A stretch of 64,000 bases of DNA, taken from VAZQ01 sp963739175 (GTDB taxonomy: Bacteria; Pseudomonadota; Alphaproteobacteria; Rhizobiales; Xanthobacteraceae). Shown here in pieces: positions 17,796 through 30,599 of this stretch. The stretch lies in NCBI GenBank assembly GCA_963739175.1, contig CAVTZH010000002.1:44335-108334 (forward strand), given 5' to 3'. The notes under the pieces were generated by a model. That model worked only from the letters and a program-made list of their open reading frames with translations. It did no database searches and was not told the DNA's origin. Position 1 is the first letter of the stretch. Every line of letters begins with the position of its first letter. The position numbers were made by a program, and so were the translations under genes.

Positions 17796-18856
17796 ATGGG
17801 CGCGGCGCTACATCTGGTCGGCAGCATTCCGCTCGATACGCCGCAGGAGGTGTTTCAAACGTTCGGCGCTCCGCTCGGCAAGTACCTGTCGACGATGCCG
17901 GACGGCGAAGTCGGACCGCGGCGGCACTGGATCAGCCGGGTACATTATCAGGTGCTGGCCGCCCATCCCGAGCTCGAAGTCGTGCAGCGCCCGGCGCCAG
18001 ACGAGAACGGCGTCGAGCGGCAGTTTCCGCGCAACGCCGCGGATTCCTGGCTGTTCAAGGTGAAGGACGGCGTCAAGGAAGTGCGCTTCGGCGACCCCGG
18101 CTGGCGCCTGGGCTTCGCACGCGACGCCATCAATTCCTATTTCGTGTTCAGCGTGATGAAAGAGAAGGGCGTGTTGCCGCCGCACGTGCGCTTTCAGGTC
18201 TCGGTCCCGATGGTCAACAGCGTGCTGCCGCCGCGCATCTTTCCCGATCCGCGCGACCTGGCGCGGATCAGGCCCGGATACGAGGCCGCCACCCGCGCCG
18301 AGATCGCCAAGATCGTCGAGAAAATTCCCGCGCGCGAGCTCGCGATCCAGTGGGACTGCTCGACCGAGATCCAGGATTCCTACGGCGGCATCCCCGGGTT
18401 TCCGCTTGCGGGCGCGATCGAGCGCAGCCTCACGCAGGTGCGTAACCTGTCGCCCCACATCCCCTCCGGGGTCGCGCTCGGCTACCACTTCTGCTTCGGC
18501 ACGCTTGGCGGCTGGCCGCGCTTCCAGCCCGACGACCTCGGCCAGGCGGTCAAGCTCGCCAACGAAGTCATCGCCGCCTCCGCGCGGCGGGTGGACTGGG
18601 TGCATATCCCGGTGCTCGACCGCAGCGACGACGCTTTCTTTGCGCCGCTGGCGGAGCTCAAGCCCAGGGAGCGCGGGTCTATCTCGGCGCCGTGCACAAC
18701 ATGGCGCGCTTTGCCGAGCGAATCGCGACCGCCCGCAAATATCTGCCGGAGTTCGGTCTCGGGGCCTATTGCGGCTTCGGGCGGCTGCCGGCCTCCGAGC
18801 TGCCGGTTGTCCTTGCCGATCACCTCAAAGCCGTTGAGATCGCGGGCTTGAGCTGA
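17796..18856 (+). CDS. UROD/MetE-like family protein, frameshifted near the C-terminus
   Basis: About 353 residues, starting MGAALHLVGSIPLDTPQEVFQTF. The N-terminal part (PDGEVGPRRHWISR, WDCSTEIQDSYGG) reads in one frame to about 18665. The C-terminal 60 residues (GARVYLGAVHNMARF to VEIAGLS) continue in another frame; one missing base in the region AELK(A)QGARV restores the whole. The fold resembles the TIM barrel of cobalamin-independent methionine synthase and uroporphyrinogen decarboxylase, but the zinc-binding Cys/His set of MetE is not evident, so it is an uncharacterised relative. A strong terminator follows at 18956. Confidence 0.65.
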
Positions 18857-18955
18857 CGCCCAACCGGTGCACAGTTCCACCGGTTCCCCTTCCCTGCCCT
18901 GCCGGAATGGTTTACACAGCGCCCGCGCGCCGGGCCCTATCGGCGCTGACCGGAA

Positions 18956-18983
18956 GGACGCGCGGCAAGCGCGCCCTTTTTTT
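18956..18983 (+). terminator. rho-independent terminator between the UROD-like gene and carB
   Basis: A GC-rich stem (GGACGCGC pairing with GCGCGCCC, one A-C mismatch) with a GGCAA loop is followed by seven T residues (18977-18983). It lies 100 bases after the stop of the UROD-like gene and only 34 bases before the carB ATG, so it may end the upstream message or act as an attenuator of carB. Confidence 0.8.
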
Positions 18984-19017
18984 GTGCCCAGAGAATGCCG
19001 AGATACCACCGAGCCTC

Positions 19018-22469
<3,452 letters not shown>

Positions 22470-22591
22470 GAGTCGGGGGGCGCCCCAGGGGCCTCGCCGC
22501 CTAAAGACGGTACGGGTTTGGGACAGAGTTCCGCGGTCGCGGGGTCGGAAGCAAGCTTCGGCCCGCGATCAAAATTTTGTCCCGAGGCTTA

Positions 22592-22650
22592 TTCGATTCG
22601 CAGGCCAAGTGTTCGATTCGCAGGCTAGTGTTCGGTTCGGAGGCTAAGAG
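22592..22650. repeat. three tandem imperfect 19-20 bp repeats upstream of greA
   Basis: Units at 22592-22611, 22612-22630 and 22631-22650 share the core TTCGATTCGCAGGC(C/T)A(A)GTG, the third with TTCGGTTCGGAGGC. The last unit ends seven bases before the greA ATG at 22657, so the array covers the ribosome-binding region and 5' leader. A direct-repeat operator or recent slippage are both possible. Confidence 0.75.
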
Positions 22651-22656
22651 AGACTG

Positions 22657-23130
22657 ATGGATAAGATCCCGATGACGGCAGCGGGCTATGCTGTGCTCGA
22701 GGAAGAGCTCAAGCATCGCCAGCAGAACGAGCGGCCGCGCATTATCCAGCAGATCACCGATGCCCGCACGCACGGCGACCTGTCGGAGAACGCCGAGTAT
22801 CACGCGGCCAAGGAAATGCAGGCGCACAACGAGGGCGCGATCGCGGAGCTGGAGGACAAGCTCGCGCGCGCGGAAGTCATCGACGTGTCCAAGCTGTCCG
22901 GGGATACCATCAAGTTCGGCGCCACCGTCACGCTGGTGGACGAGGATACCGACGAGAAGAAGGTCTGGCAGATCGTCGGCGAGCCCGAGGCCGACGCCAA
23001 GAAGGGCAAGATCTCGATCACCTCGCCGCTCGCGCGCGCGCTGATCGGCAAGACCAAGGGCACCAGCGTCGAGGTGGTGACGCCCGGCGGCGCCAAGGCC
23101 TATGAGGTGAAGAAGGTCGAGTGGCGCTGA
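22657..23130 (+). CDS. greA: transcription elongation factor GreA
   Basis: A complete 157-residue GreA. The N-terminal coiled coil begins MDKIPMTAAGYAVLEEEL and carries the acidic tip residues in GDLSENAEYHAAKE (Asp and Glu that reach the polymerase active site). The C-terminal FKBP-like domain contains FGATVTLVDEDTDEKKVWQIVG and SPLARALIGKTKGTSVEVVTPGG. GreA stimulates RNA polymerase to cleave backtracked transcripts. The carB-greA order is conserved in Rhizobiales. A perfect terminator follows at 23156. Confidence 0.97.
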   Translation: MDKIPMTAAGYAVLEEELKHRQQNERPRIIQQITDARTHGDLSENAEYHAAKEMQAHNEGAIAELEDKLARAEVIDVSKLSGDTIKFGATVTLVDEDTDEKKVWQIVGEPEADAKKGKISITSPLARALIGKTKGTSVEVVTPGGAKAYEVKKVEWR

Positions 23131-23155
23131 CGCGTCTCACTTCGGTTTCGCATGC

Positions 23156-23184
23156 AATCGCCGGGCTCTGCCCGGCGATTTTTG
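23156..23184 (+). terminator. rho-independent terminator of greA
   Basis: AATCGCCGGGC and GCCCGGCGATT pair perfectly over 11 base pairs around a TCT loop and run into TTTT. It begins 26 bases after the greA stop. Confidence 0.9.
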
Positions 23185-23289
23185 CCGGGCATCCACGTCT
23201 TCGTCCGCTCATGCGAAGCGTGCATCCAGTCGATGGGCTTCAGCCGTCTGAGTCGCGCTTGCGCGGGGACGAGCGGCAGCTGCCTGCCC

Positions 23290-24602
23290 CTACTTGATCA
23301 TCCGGTCCGGGATGAAGGTCGCGATCTCCGGGAACACGATCAGGATCGCGATGCACACCATCATCGCGAACCAGAACGGCACGATGCCGGCGAAGATCTC
23401 GCTCATCGGCACGTCGGGCACCAAGTCCCTTGACGATGAACACGTTGATGCCGACCGGCGGATCGATCAGCCCCATCTCCAGCACGATCACCATGATGAC
23501 GCCGAACCAGATCGGGTCGTAGCCGAGCGCCTTGATGATCGGGAACACGATCGGCAGCGTCAGCACCAGCATCGAGAACCCTTCCAGGAAGGTGCCGAGC
23601 AGGATGTAGACCGCGAGGATCATGATCAGGATCACCACGCGCGGCACGTCGAGGCCGGCGAGCGACTGCGCGATCTTTTCCGGCAGGCCGGAAAGCGCCA
23701 GGAACGGGCCGAACACCAGCGCGCCGATCAGGATCAGGAACACCAGCGCGGTGGTGTTGACGGTCTCGATCAGGATCTTCGACAGGTTGCCGTTGCCGAG
23801 CGAGCGCCGCCACAGCGCATAGAGGAAGGCGAGCGCGGCGCCGACCGCCGCCGCCTCCGACGGGCGTGAACGCGCCCGACATAGATGCCGCCGATGCTCA
23901 CCAGCACGATGAACAGCATCGGCCCGGCGCCGATGAGGCTCCATCCGCGCTCGCTCCAGGTCGCGCGCGGACCGGGCGGGCCGTAGTGCGGCTTGAAGCG
24001 CATCCAGATCGCGACCGTGGCCATGAAGATCGCGGTCAGCAGCAGGCCCGGCAGGATGCCCGCGAGCAGGAGCTTGCCGATCGACTGCTCGGTGAGCAGC
24101 CCGTAGATCACGAAGGCGGTGCTCGGCGGGATCAGGATGCCGAGCGTGCCGCCGGCCGCGATCACGCCGGTGGCGAGGCGATGGCTGTAGTTGTAGCGGC
24201 GCATCTCCGGCAGGCAGACCTTGCCCATGGTCACCGCCGAGGCCACGCTCGATCCCGACACCGCGGCAAATCCGGCGCAGCCGAGGATGGTGGCGTGCGC
24301 GAGCCCGCCGCGCACATGGCCGATCCAGGAATAGGCGGCGGCATAGAGCGACGCGCGCCATGCCCGACACCGAGCCGAGATTGCCCATCAGCACGAACAG
24401 CGGAATGACCGCGAAGTCGTAGACCGCGGCGTATTGATAAGGATAGCTGCCGAGCGCGGCGAGCGCGGCCGTGCCAGCCGTTGAGGATCGCAAAGCCGAC
24501 GATGCCGACCAGCAGCATGGCGATGCCGATCGGCATGCGCAGCGCCATCAGCAGCAGCAGCACGCCGATGCCGATCAGGCCGATCGCGTCACTGCGCGAC
24601 AT
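23290..24602 (-). CDS. dctM: TRAP transporter large permease (DctM family), frameshifted five times
   Basis: Segments of a normal DctM protein of about 436 residues lie in successive frames: MSRSDAIGLIGIGVLLLLM, then YAAVYDFAVIPLFVLMGNL, then GCAGFAAVSGSSVASAVTMGK and GTLGILIPPSTAFVIYGLLT, then EAAAVGAALAFLYAL to GLIDPPVGINVFIVK, and finally PDVPMSEIFAGI. Five single-base removals (about 24478, 24358, 23877, 23862 and 23426) restore one frame, consistent with the span of 437 codons plus two bases. It forms the sodium-driven membrane channel of the TRAP importer. Its start overlaps the end of dctQ by 14 bases. Confidence 0.88.
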
Positions 24603-25126
24603 TCTGCGAGCCCCCCTCGCCGCTTGGGCTCTTGCGCAGCATCCGCGCGCACTGCACGAACAGCACGACGGCATACATCGCCGAGCCCAGCGCGACGATG
24701 AACTGGAACGGATAGTGCGGCCAGCGCATCATGTTGCTGACGCGGCGCATGGTCGACGAGCGCTTCGTCGACGGTGAGCCAGGCGATCGCGAGGAACAGC
24801 ACGCCGCTGATGAAAGTCAGGATGACCGGCACGAACCGCAGCCGCGGGTTTTCAAGCGGCCGCTCCAGGATATCGACGGCGACGTGCCCGCCGAGCCAGC
24901 CGCACCAGGCGATGCCGAGGAACACGATCGCCGACATCGCGAATTCGGTGACTTCGATCGAGCCGCTGAACGGCCGGTTGAAGATGTAGCGCAGGATGAC
25001 GTCGGCGACGGTGTAGACCATCAGCGCCACGATGACCCAGCCGCCCGCCAGCGCGAGCAGGCGCAGGAACGAGCCGAAGGCTCCCTGCGGAGCTTCCTCG
25101 GCCCCCGTCGCTTTCTCCAAGTCCAC
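24589..25126 (-). CDS. dctQ: TRAP transporter small permease (DctQ family), frameshifted
   Basis: About 178 residues with four membrane helices: GGWVIVALMVYTVADVILRYIF, EFAMSAIVFLGIAWCGWLGGH (with the conserved CGW-type region), VPVILTFISGVLFLAIAWL and a last helix that is read only after one base is removed near 24748 (RWPHYPFQFIVALGSAMYAVVLF). It is the small integral subunit that holds DctM and docks the binding protein. The start is a GTG at 25126. It lies between dctP and dctM in the usual order. Confidence 0.85.
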
Positions 25127-25157
25127 CCCCGCGCCCCCGCCGGTCAGACCTGATGCA

Positions 25158-26171
25158 TCAGCTCAGCAGGCCGTAAGCCGAGACCAGCCCGCGTGCCGGC
25201 AGCCCGGCCTTCTCGCCGGCAGCGACCTGCTGCTGGATCATCGGCTTGAACGCCGCCACCCAGCGCTGCCGCTCCTGCGGCGTCAGCGCGATCATCTCGC
25301 GGGTCTTCTTCGCCGCCGCGATCGCCTCGTCGTTCTTCTTGTCGTAGGTCTCGGCGCCCTTGAGGCTGAGCTTGAGGCCGGTGGTGTCGTCGATGACCTT
25401 CTTCAGGTCGGCCGGCAGCTTCTCGTAGCGCGCCCGGTTCATCGCGACCAGGAACGGCGAACGCCCGAGCGGCGCGTTGATGGTGAAATACTTCGCGACC
25501 TCGATCAGCTTGAAGTCGAGCGCCGCCGACATCGGGATCATGCTGGCATCGATCACGCCACGGTCGAGGTTGTTGTAGATCTGGTTCGCCGGCATATCGA
25601 TCGGGATCGCGCCGAGCGCTTCGAGCTGCGCCGACTGCGCGGCCGACGGCGTGCGGATGCGCATGCCCTTGAGGTCTTCGAGCGTGCGGATCGGCTTGGC
25701 GCGGCTCATCAGGCTCGCCGAGTCCGAATTCCACAGCATCAGCACCTTGGTGTCCTTGAAGTCGCGCGCGAGATACTTGTCGAACAGCTTCCAGATCTTG
25801 TTGGTGCCGTCCTCGGCGCTCTCGGCGGTGCCGGGAAGTTCGGTCAGCGCCATCATCGGGAAGTCGCCCGACGTGTAGCCGGGCAGCGTGAAGGTGATGT
25901 CGGAAATCCCCTGCACCACCTGGCGATAGAGATCCGGCGGCCGGCCGCCGAGCTGCATCGCCGGAAACAGCCGGACGGTCAGCTGATTGTTGCTGAGCTT
26001 GGCGACCTCGCGCGTCCACGGCGTGATCACGTCGGTCCAGATGACGTGGGTCGGCGGGACGAAGCTCGCGAGCTTGAGCTCCTGCTGCGCGAGCGCGCTG
26101 CGCAACGGCAAGGCGGTGGCGGCGGTCGCGGCAAGCGACCCGGCCATGAAGGTCCGGCGAGTGGTCGTCAC
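25158..26171 (-). CDS. dctP: TRAP transporter substrate-binding protein (DctP family)
   Basis: About 337 residues. A twin-arginine signal (TTRRTFMAGSLAATAATALPLRSALAQQ) precedes the DctP fold: KLASFVPPTHVIWTDVITPW, FPAMQLGGRPPDLYRQV, and the ligand-arginine region LEDLKGMRIRTPSAAQSAQLEALGAIPIDMP. I chose GTG at 26171, which has GGGAGG upstream. The protein captures an organic acid, probably a carboxylate, for DctQM. The Lrp-type regulator upstream on the same strand may control it. Confidence 0.92.
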   Translation of the reverse strand: MTTTRRTFMAGSLAATAATALPLRSALAQQELKLASFVPPTHVIWTDVITPWTREVAKLSNNQLTVRLFPAMQLGGRPPDLYRQVVQGISDITFTLPGYTSGDFPMMALTELPGTAESAEDGTNKIWKLFDKYLARDFKDTKVLMLWNSDSASLMSRAKPIRTLEDLKGMRIRTPSAAQSAQLEALGAIPIDMPANQIYNNLDRGVIDASMIPMSAALDFKLIEVAKYFTINAPLGRSPFLVAMNRARYEKLPADLKKVIDDTTGLKLSLKGAETYDKKNDEAIAAAKKTREMIALTPQERQRWVAAFKPMIQQQVAAGEKAGLPARGLVSAYGLLS

Positions 26172-26279
26172 ATGTTCCTCCCTGGGCATGGCGCCCATTG
26201 TTTGTTGGGGCGGATGTTAGAGCATGACCCGGGCCAGGGGAAACCGGTATCGAACGCCCGGGGTGGGCCGCTGCCCGCG

Positions 26280-26762
26280 TCAAATGGCGCCTACTCGCCT
26301 GTCCATCGGCACCATGGCCGCGTCCTTGGAGGTGCGCAGCGTCAGCGAGGTCTTGACGTTGCGCACATTGGGCGCGCCGGTCAGCTCGTTGACGAACGCC
26401 TGGAAGGTCTTGAGGTCGGGCGCGACGCATTTGAGGATGAAGTCGATCTCGCCCGACAGCATCCAGCACTCGCGCACCAGCGGCGCCTTGCGCACGAAGG
26501 CCTCGAACGCCTTGAGGTCGGCCTCGGCCTGGCTGGTGAGATGCACCATCGCGAACACCGTCACCTCGTAGCCGAGCATCTTCTCGTCGAGCAGCGCGCG
26601 GTAGCCCTTGATGTAGCCGGCCTCCTCGAGCGCGCGCACCCGCCGCAGGCAGGGCGGCGCCGAAATCCCGACCCGCTGGGCGAGGTCCACATTGGTCATG
26701 CGGCCGTCGTCCTGCAGCTCCTTGAGGATCTTGCGGTCGATGGCGTCGAGGCGGGCGGGCAC
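26280..26762 (-). CDS. Lrp/AsnC family transcriptional regulator
   Basis: A complete 160-residue regulator. The N-terminal winged helix is MPARLDAIDRKILKELQDDGRMTNVDLAQRVGIS with recognition helix PPCLRRVRALEEAGYIKGY. The C-terminal RAM domain (EVTVFAMVHLTSQAE, GEIDFILKCVAPDLKTFQAFV) binds small ligands, usually amino acids. It is divergent from trxB and 109 bases upstream of dctP on the same strand, so the TRAP operon or itself are plausible targets. The trxB-Lrp arrangement is common in Bradyrhizobium relatives. Confidence 0.93.
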   Translation of the reverse strand: MPARLDAIDRKILKELQDDGRMTNVDLAQRVGISAPPCLRRVRALEEAGYIKGYRALLDEKMLGYEVTVFAMVHLTSQAEADLKAFEAFVRKAPLVRECWMLSGEIDFILKCVAPDLKTFQAFVNELTGAPNVRNVKTSLTLRTSKDAAMVPMDRRVGAI

Positions 26763-26900
26763 GGCGGTTCCCCTGGTGGCCAGGGAGCCGATTTACCCCG
26801 GCCTGGCGGCGTCGCGAAACATTATTGCGCAAGGCCGGTATCGGATGCGGGAAAGCAGTGGATGCGGCCACATGGCTGTGGGCCTTCCGCCCTGCGTGTA

Positions 26901-26928
26901 TTGCATAGCTCGGCGAAAGTCCTACATT
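26901..26928 (+). promoter_or_regulatory. putative sigma-70 promoter of trxB
   Basis: TTGCAT at 26901-26906, a 16-base spacer and TACATT at 26923-26928 resemble the housekeeping promoter consensus. The predicted start near 26935 would give a leader of about 55 bases before the trxB ATG at 26989. It lies in the divergent region shared with the Lrp gene. Confidence 0.45.
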
Positions 26929-26988
26929 AATGGGAACAAGTTGCAGCCTCGGCTGCCAAACAATCACCGTTCCAGGGACGCTATTTCC

Positions 26989-27962
26989 ATGGGTGCGACG
27001 ACCCACGCCAAGGTCGTGATTATCGGCTCGGGACCGGCCGGCTATACGGCTGCGATCTATGCCGCCCGCGCCATGCTGGAGCCGATCCTGATCCAGGGCA
27101 TCCAGCCCGGCGGCCAGCTCACCATCACCACCGACGTCGAGAACTATCCGGGCTTCGCGGACGTCATCCAGGGCCCCTGGCTGATGGAGCAGATGCAGAA
27201 GCAGGCCGAGCATGTCGGCACCCGGATCGTCACCGACCATGTGATGAAGGTGTATCTCTCAAGCAGCGGCCGTTCCGGCTCGAATGCGATTCCGGCGACG
27301 TCTATCTCGCCGATGCGCTGATCATCGCGACCGGCGCGCAGGCGCGCTGGCTCGATCTGCCGTCGGAGCAGAAGTTCAAGGGCTACGGCGTCTCCGCCTG
27401 CGCCACCTGCGACGGCTTCTTCTATCGCAACAAGGAAGTGCTTGTGATCGGCGGCGGCAACACCGCGGTCGAGGAAGCGCTGTTCCTCACCAATTTCGCG
27501 ACCAAGGTCACCGTCGTGCACCGGCGCGACAGCTTCCGTGCCGAGAAGATCTTGCAGGACCGCCTGTTCAAGAATCCGAAGATTTCCGTGGTCTGGGACA
27601 GCGTGCTCGACGACGTCACCGGCGACGCCAGCCCGCTCAAGGTTCGCGGCGCGGTGCTGCGCAACGCGAAGACCGGCGCGCGTACCGAGGTGGCGGCCGA
27701 CGGCGTGTTTATCGCAATCGGCCACACGCCGGCATCGGCGCTGTTCGAAGGCCAGGTCGAGATGAAAGGCGGCGGCTATATCAAGACCGCGCCGTACTCG
27801 ACCGCAACGTCGGTCGCCGGCGTGTTCGCCGCCGGCGACGTGACCGACGACATTTACCGGCAGGCGGTGACCGCCGCCGGCCAGGGCTGCATGGCGGCGC
27901 TGGAATCGGAAAAATTTCTCGCCGCGCATGGCGAAGCCGAGCCGCGGGTTGCGGCGGAGTGA
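26989..27962 (+). CDS. trxB: thioredoxin reductase, frameshifted
   Basis: About 324 residues. The FAD-binding N-terminus has IIGSGPAGYTAAIYAARA, then GGQLTITTDVENYPGF. After a frame change between about 27253 and 27270 (net minus one or plus two bases) the protein continues with ATGAQARWLDLPSE, the redox site CATCDG near residue 137, the NADPH-binding VIGGGNTAVEEA, HRRDSFRAEKIL and the FAD-binding GVFAAGDVTD. It reduces thioredoxin with NADPH. The LysR gene follows 54 bases later, a conserved pairing in Rhizobiales. The break in an essential gene is probably a sequence error. Confidence 0.94.
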
Positions 27963-28016
27963 ATCCCTTCCCCTGGGTTGGGGCTCTCCTGACCGGGAGA
28001 GGGAAGGCTTGAAGAG

Positions 28017-28913
28017 ATGGATTGGGATAAGCTGAAGGTCTTCCACGCCGCCGCCGAGGCCGGAAGCTTCACGCATGCCGGCGAGCAACTCGGGCTGTCG
28101 CAATCGGCGGTGTCGCGGCAGGTGTCGGCGCTCGAGCAGGAGCTCAGCGTCTCGCTCTTCCATCGTCACGCGCGCGGGCTGATCCTCACCGAACAGGGCG
28201 AGCTGCTGCACCGCACCGCGCATGAAGTGTTCATGAAGCTCGAGGCGGCGCGCGCCAAGCTCACCGACACGCGCGAGCGCCCGAACGGCGAGCTGAAGGT
28301 GACGACGACGCCCGGCATCGGCGTGCATTGGCTCACGCCGCGGCTGGGCGAGTTCATCGACCTCTACCCGGACATCCGGATCACGCTGCTCACCACCGAG
28401 GAGGAGCTCGATCTCGCGATGCGCGAGGCCGACGTCGCGATCCGGCTGCGGCAGCCGGTCCAGCCCGACCTGATCCAGCGCAAGCTGTTCTCGCTGCACT
28501 TCCACGCCTGCGCGTCGCCGGAATACCTCAAGCGCTTCGGCACGCCACGCTCGGTCGACGAGCTCGACAAGCATCGCCTCGTCATTCTCGGCGGCACCGT
28601 GCCGCCCTGGCTGCAACAGACCGGCAACTGGCTGCTGACCCAGGGGCATGACGGCGGAGCCCCGCGCAAGGCATGGCTCACCATCAACAACGTGCTCGGC
28701 GTGCTGCGCGCCTGCCAGCGCGGCATCGGTATCGCGATGCTGCCCGACTATCTGGTCGAAGAGAGCAGCGGCCTCGTGCAGCTGTTCGGCGAGAGCTCAA
28801 GCTCGCTCGCCTACGACTGCTATTTCGTCTACCCGGAAGAGCTGAAGTCGGTCGCGCGCGTGCAGGTGTTCCGCGACTTCCTTGTCAGCAAGGCGCAACG
28901 TTGGCATTTTTAG
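28017..28913 (+). CDS. LysR family transcriptional regulator
   Basis: A complete 298-residue regulator. The N-terminal helix-turn-helix (MDWDKLKVFHAAAEAGSFTHAGEQLGLSQSAVSRQVSALEQEL) is a textbook LysR domain; the C-terminal effector domain begins GELKVTTTPGIGVHWLTPRL and includes PPWLQQTGNWLL and RACQRGIGIAMLPDYL. It follows trxB by 54 bases in the same direction. This trxB-LysR pair is widely conserved in Rhizobiales, but its regulon is not generally known. A TTGTCC-ATACTA promoter and a possible small RNA lie just downstream. Confidence 0.94.
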   Translation: MDWDKLKVFHAAAEAGSFTHAGEQLGLSQSAVSRQVSALEQELSVSLFHRHARGLILTEQGELLHRTAHEVFMKLEAARAKLTDTRERPNGELKVTTTPGIGVHWLTPRLGEFIDLYPDIRITLLTTEEELDLAMREADVAIRLRQPVQPDLIQRKLFSLHFHACASPEYLKRFGTPRSVDELDKHRLVILGGTVPPWLQQTGNWLLTQGHDGGAPRKAWLTINNVLGVLRACQRGIGIAMLPDYLVEESSGLVQLFGESSSSLAYDCYFVYPEELKSVARVQVFRDFLVSKAQRWHF

Positions 28914-29034
28914 GCGACGTTTAGGCGCCACTAAGCCCTGCAATCATTGGCATTTCAGGCTGCGCAGGGTCCGCATGGCTGGCATGCGGCTCTCCGTGTT
29001 GTCCGACTCGCTCTGAGCGTCATACTAAGCACTG

Positions 29035-29163
29035 TTACTGCCGATGAACTGTCGCCCATCCTCCCAGATCGCGACGGAATTATCGGTAGTTGTTCCCCTC
29101 TGGAAGGTGATGTCGGCCCCCGCGCCGACAAACTGAACCGGGCCCGCAAGGGTCCGGTTTTTT
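29035..29163 (+). ncRNA. candidate small RNA of about 129 nt ending in a strong terminator
   Basis: The 388-base gap between the LysR gene and the sugar dehydrogenase contains no convincing protein gene but does have an ordered transcript-like unit: TTGTCC (28999-29004), 17 bases, ATACTA (29022-29027), then a hairpin TGTCGGC/GCCGACA at 29111-29130, then the terminator at 29136-29163. I do not recognise a known RNA family (it does not show 6S, SRP or tmRNA motifs). It could instead be a leader of the dehydrogenase gene at 29302, or only the distal terminator of trxB-LysR. Confidence 0.4.
29136..29163 (+). terminator. rho-independent terminator with GNRA loop
   Basis: AACCGGGCCC and GGGTCCGGTT form a ten-base-pair stem (one G-U pair) around a GCAA tetraloop, running into six T residues at 29158-29163. 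It is a very strong intrinsic terminator for plus-strand transcription. Confidence 0.9.
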
Positions 29164-29301
29164 CTTGCGCGATTTCCTGTCGCGATTTGTCGTCGGCGTC
29201 CCCCATTGCGCCGCGGGTGACATCTGTCGGACACTCAACGTAACAACGCTGGCCCGGCTGCATGCCAAGGCCGAGGATTCCACATCCCAGGGAGGAATTA
29301 C

Positions 29302-30582
29302 ATGACAAGCCACCAGCATTTGCGCGTGGGCATCAGCCTTGCTGCGAGCGCAGCCATCCTGTGGGCGGTGATGCCGGGCCTCGCCCAGGAAGCCGGCAAG
29401 GATGCCAAGCCCAAGCAGATCCCGCACGAGATCAAGCAGAAGAGCTCGGTGCCGGGACGCGCCGACATCCCCAATGCCGAGGTCGCCAAGCAGTTGCGCG
29501 GCGAGGCGCCGCCGCCGATCGCCACGCCGGTCGACAAGCTGCCGCTCGCACAGATGCAGTTGCCGAAGGGCTTCCGCGCCGAGGTCTATGCCAGCGGCAT
29601 TGCCAATGCGCGCACGCTGCGGCTGACCGAGCGCGGCACGCTGTTCGTCAGCAACCGCGTGCTCGACAAGGTCTATGCGGTGGTCGACCGCAACGGCAAG
29701 CGCGAGGTGAAGGTGATCGCGTCCGGCCTCGACCGGCCGAACGGCATCGTCTTCCACAACGGCACGCTCTACATCGCGGAAGGCACCCGCATCACCAAGC
29801 TCGAGAAGATCGAGGACAATCTCGACAAGCCGCCGCAGCCGGTCGTGGTCTACAGCGACCTGCCCAACACCTCGTCGCACGGCTGGCGCTATATGGGCCT
29901 CGGGCCCGACGGCAAGCTCTACATAAACGTCGGCGCGCCCTGCAACATCTGCGATCCGGTGCAGGGCACCGCGCAGATTCGCCGGCTCAATCTCGACGGC
30001 AGCGGCGCCGAGCCCTATGCGCTCGGCGTGCGCAACTCGGTCGGCTTCGACTGGCATCCGGTGACCAAGCATCTCTACTTCACCGACAACGGCCGCGACT
30101 GGCTCTCGGAGGACCTGCCGGAGGACGAATTGAACCGCGCCACCGCGGCCGGGCAGCATTTCGGCTTCCCGTATTGTCACCAGGGCGACTTCACCGATCG
30201 CGAGATGGGCTGGGGCCGCTCCTGCGACGAGTTCGTGAAGCCGGTCGCCAAGCTCGGCCCGCATTCGGCCGCGCTCGGCATGCGCTTCTACACCGGCCGC
30301 ATGTTCCCGCAGCAGTATCGCGGCGGCATCTTCATTGCCCGGCACGGCTCGTGGAACCGCACCAAGAAGATCGGCGGCGACGTGGTGTTCGCCGCGCTCA
30401 ACCGCGACGGCACCGTGCGCTCGGTGACGCCGTTCCTGACCGGCTTCCTGCAGAACAACGGCTGGATCGGACGGCCGGTCGACGTCGAGGTGATGCGCGA
30501 CGGCTCGCTCCTGGTGTCGGACGACTACGCCGGCGCGGTCTACCGCATCAGCTACGGCCAGCCGCGGACGGCGGGACGGTGA
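29302..30582 (+). CDS. PQQ-dependent sugar (sorbosone) dehydrogenase
   Basis: A complete 426-residue periplasmic protein. The signal peptide ends near GLAQEAGK. The six-bladed propeller shows QLPKGFRAEVYASGIANARTL, GTLFVSNR, LDRPNGIVFHNGTLYIAEG, GLGPDGKLYINVGAPCN, GVRNSVGFDWHP and YFTDNGRDWLSEDLPEDELNR, which are the signatures of the GDH/sorbosone dehydrogenase family. It oxidises an aldose or similar sugar with bound PQQ and passes electrons to cytochrome c; the next gene, 17 bases on, encodes such a cytochrome. PQQ synthesis genes are not in this window. Confidence 0.9.
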   Translation: MTSHQHLRVGISLAASAAILWAVMPGLAQEAGKDAKPKQIPHEIKQKSSVPGRADIPNAEVAKQLRGEAPPPIATPVDKLPLAQMQLPKGFRAEVYASGIANARTLRLTERGTLFVSNRVLDKVYAVVDRNGKREVKVIASGLDRPNGIVFHNGTLYIAEGTRITKLEKIEDNLDKPPQPVVVYSDLPNTSSHGWRYMGLGPDGKLYINVGAPCNICDPVQGTAQIRRLNLDGSGAEPYALGVRNSVGFDWHPVTKHLYFTDNGRDWLSEDLPEDELNRATAAGQHFGFPYCHQGDFTDREMGWGRSCDEFVKPVAKLGPHSAALGMRFYTGRMFPQQYRGGIFIARHGSWNRTKKIGGDVVFAALNRDGTVRSVTPFLTGFLQNNGWIGRPVDVEVMRDGSLLVSDDYAGAVYRISYGQPRTAGR

Positions 30583-30599
30583 GGAGTTAGACCGACGGA

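Noticed and set aside
28017..28913. Selenocysteine insertion in the GDCCVxC gene at 4237-4467
   Set aside because: All the signature positions are normal cysteine codons and no in-frame TGA lies within the gene.
28947..29243. A 98-codon plus-strand frame in the LysR-dehydrogenase gap
   Set aside because: It spans the candidate terminator and has no homology or start site, so it is not credited as a gene.
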